Shown piece by piece: positions 36,738 through 38,368 of a DNA stretch of 38,368 nucleotides. The DNA lies in assembly GCA_022821365.1 (NCBI GenBank), contig JAJEDS010000171.1:1-38368 (forward strand), in the 5' to 3' direction. The notes beneath the pieces were generated by a model. It had not been told where the DNA came from and searched no databases. It saw only the letters and a list, made by a program, of their open reading frames with translations. This stretch comes from Dehalococcoidia bacterium (GTDB taxonomy: Bacteria > Chloroflexota > Dehalococcoidia > Lucifugimonadales > UBA3495). Position 1 is the first letter of the stretch. Each line of letters begins with the position of its first letter. A program made the position numbers and the translations under genes.

Positions 36738-38075
36738 GTGCCAACTCAAGGAGGTGCTCACACGGCTTCACCCCAACAGCGCGGCGCCGGTGCGGCTCCT
36801 GCCCCGGAAGAACCTCCCAGGCCGCCACGCCGGCCGGGCCGGCTGAATCCCACCCGCTTCAATACCTTCGTGTCCCTGCGCCACAAGGACTTCCTTCTAC
36901 TGTGGCTCAGCAACCTGTGCAACGCCTCGGCGGTGTGGTTCCAGCAGATCACCATTCCCTGGGTGGTCTGGGAGATCTCCGGTTCCCCCTTCCTGGTGGG
37001 ACTAGCCGCCGGCATGCGCTCCATCCCCTTTCTGGTCATAGGGCCCATGGCCGGTGTGCTCGCCGACCGGGTGGACCGCCGCAAGATGGTCCTGGTAACC
37101 CAGTCGGTGATGGCCATGGTGGTGCTCGTCTTTGCCGGCGCGGTGCAACTGGGTGTGGTGGTAGGCACCCTGGGGGTAATCTACGCCCTGGCGTTCTCCT
37201 TCATCACCGGCACCCTCCACTCGCTCATCCAGCCGGTACGCCAGGCCATGGTGGCCAACACCGTCCCCCGGGAAGACCTTTGGAACGCCGTCGCCCTCAA
37301 CTCCATCGCTGGCAACGTGGCCCGGGTGGTGGGCCCCGGGCTCGGGGGCGTGCTCATCGCGTGGCTGGGGCCGGCCCTCAACTTCTTCCTGGAAGGGATC
37401 CTGTACGTCCTGATGGTGTTGGTGATGATTCCCATAGCCCTGCCCTACCGGGAGGCTATCACAGCGCGGCGGGCGTCAATGATGGCCAACCTGAAGCAGG
37501 GGTTCGCCTACGTCCTGAGCGAACAGGTGGTGCTGCGTCTGCTGCTGGTGGCCTGCATTTCCGATATACTCCTGGCTCCGGTCATTCACCTGATGCCGGT
37601 AATCGCCACCGAGGTGCTGGGGCAGGGTCCGAAGGTGTACGGGTTCCTGGTGCTGGCCACGGGCGTGGGCGGAATAATTTCCACCATCTCCTTTGCCTCG
37701 CTGGGGGGCGTGTTCCGAAGGGGGTCCGTCGGCCTGCTGGCTCTGATGTTCCTGTCGGCCTCCGCCATACTGCTGGGCTTTTCCACCTGGGTGTGGGTGT
37801 CCCTGGCGGCCATGTTCTGCTTTGGCTTCTTCCGCCTGGCCTTCAAGATCAACAACAACACCCTGGTGCAGACGACAATACCCGACGCGCTGCGGGGCCG
37901 GGTAATGTCCATCTACCACCTGGATCATGGCCTCACTCCCCTAGCCAGCATGACCCTGGGTCTGATCGCTGAATTCTGGCCCGCCAACTTCGTGGTGGCG
38001 CTGGTGGGCGTGATCAGCCTGGCACTGACCATTTACGCCTTCATCGCCTATTCGGATATGCGAAGGATGAGCTGA
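36738..38075 (+). CDS. MFS transporter (EntS/MFS_3-like)
   Basis: 445 aa; LADRVDRRKMVLVTQ loop, LRGRVMSIYHLDHGLTPLASM. The true start may be ACG 36762 rather than GTG 36738. Confidence 0.9.
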   Translation: MPTQGGAHTASPQQRGAGAAPAPEEPPRPPRRPGRLNPTRFNTFVSLRHKDFLLLWLSNLCNASAVWFQQITIPWVVWEISGSPFLVGLAAGMRSIPFLVIGPMAGVLADRVDRRKMVLVTQSVMAMVVLVFAGAVQLGVVVGTLGVIYALAFSFITGTLHSLIQPVRQAMVANTVPREDLWNAVALNSIAGNVARVVGPGLGGVLIAWLGPALNFFLEGILYVLMVLVMIPIALPYREAITARRASMMANLKQGFAYVLSEQVVLRLLLVACISDILLAPVIHLMPVIATEVLGQGPKVYGFLVLATGVGGIISTISFASLGGVFRRGSVGLLALMFLSASAILLGFSTWVWVSLAAMFCFGFFRLAFKINNNTLVQTTIPDALRGRVMSIYHLDHGLTPLASMTLGLIAEFWPANFVVALVGVISLALTIYAFIAYSDMRRMS

Positions 38076-38368
38076 CGGGAGACTCTGGTGGTCCCTCTCG
38101 CTACTGGCACTTTACCGTTCAGGCAGGGTGAAGGCCCTGGCGCCGCCCGATTCGGCCCGGCGGCGCTCTTCGTCAGGAATACCTGCGCCCACGACTACGG
38201 GTCTAGCAGCCTGTCCGGGGAATATCTTCAGGCGGCTATTGGGGGACGCCACAGGTGGTTGGATGCGGGTGAAGCCATGAATGGCTGGGTCCTTGTCAGC
38301 AAGGAAGCGTTCCCGCTGGACCCGGAGGGGCCGGCGCCCCTACCTTTACCATTGGCCTCGGCGCCGAA

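Noticed and set aside
38112-38347. Minus-strand open frame ending ...GFTRIQPPVASPNSRLKIFPGQAARPVVVGAGIPDEERRRAESGGARAFTLPER*
   Set aside because: No start codon in frame after an upstream stop inside the GTAGGGGC-type hairpin; no family recognised. More likely repeat or degenerate sequence.

Overview
38.4 kb of high-GC bacterial chromosome. The gene complement looks Chloroflexota, possibly SAR202/Dehalococcoidia-like, but that is inference because no rRNA or taxonomic marker was tested. About 30 CDS are supportable. Most are housekeeping or catabolic: selB, rsmG, Trm112, two SDRs, two LLM flavin oxidoreductases, gamma-glutamyltransferase, acyl-CoA dehydrogenase, an E1 alpha/beta pair, an amidase with a possible GatC-like partner, MmgE/PrpD, a GMC oxidoreductase, three MFS transporters and a five-gene opp/dpp-type ABC operon. 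The most interesting parts are: (1) a translationally coupled operon of two DUF488 proteins and a probable dual-OB-fold protein (15895-17563); (2) an ABC/OLD-type ATPase next to a DUF4276 TOPRIM-like protein, a candidate anti-phage module (2879-4734); (3) a small Cys-cluster/HTH gene whose consensus promoter carries two LexA-like GAAC-N4-GTTY palindromes (11404-11813); (4) a consensus sigma70 promoter with a symmetric operator upstream of the ABC operon (34100-34138); (5) a DUF433/DUF5615 toxin-antitoxin pair with an apparent C-terminal frameshift in the toxin; and (6) several families of dispersed intergenic palindromic repeats, one with compensatory stem changes. No tRNA, rRNA or CRISPR array was recognised.
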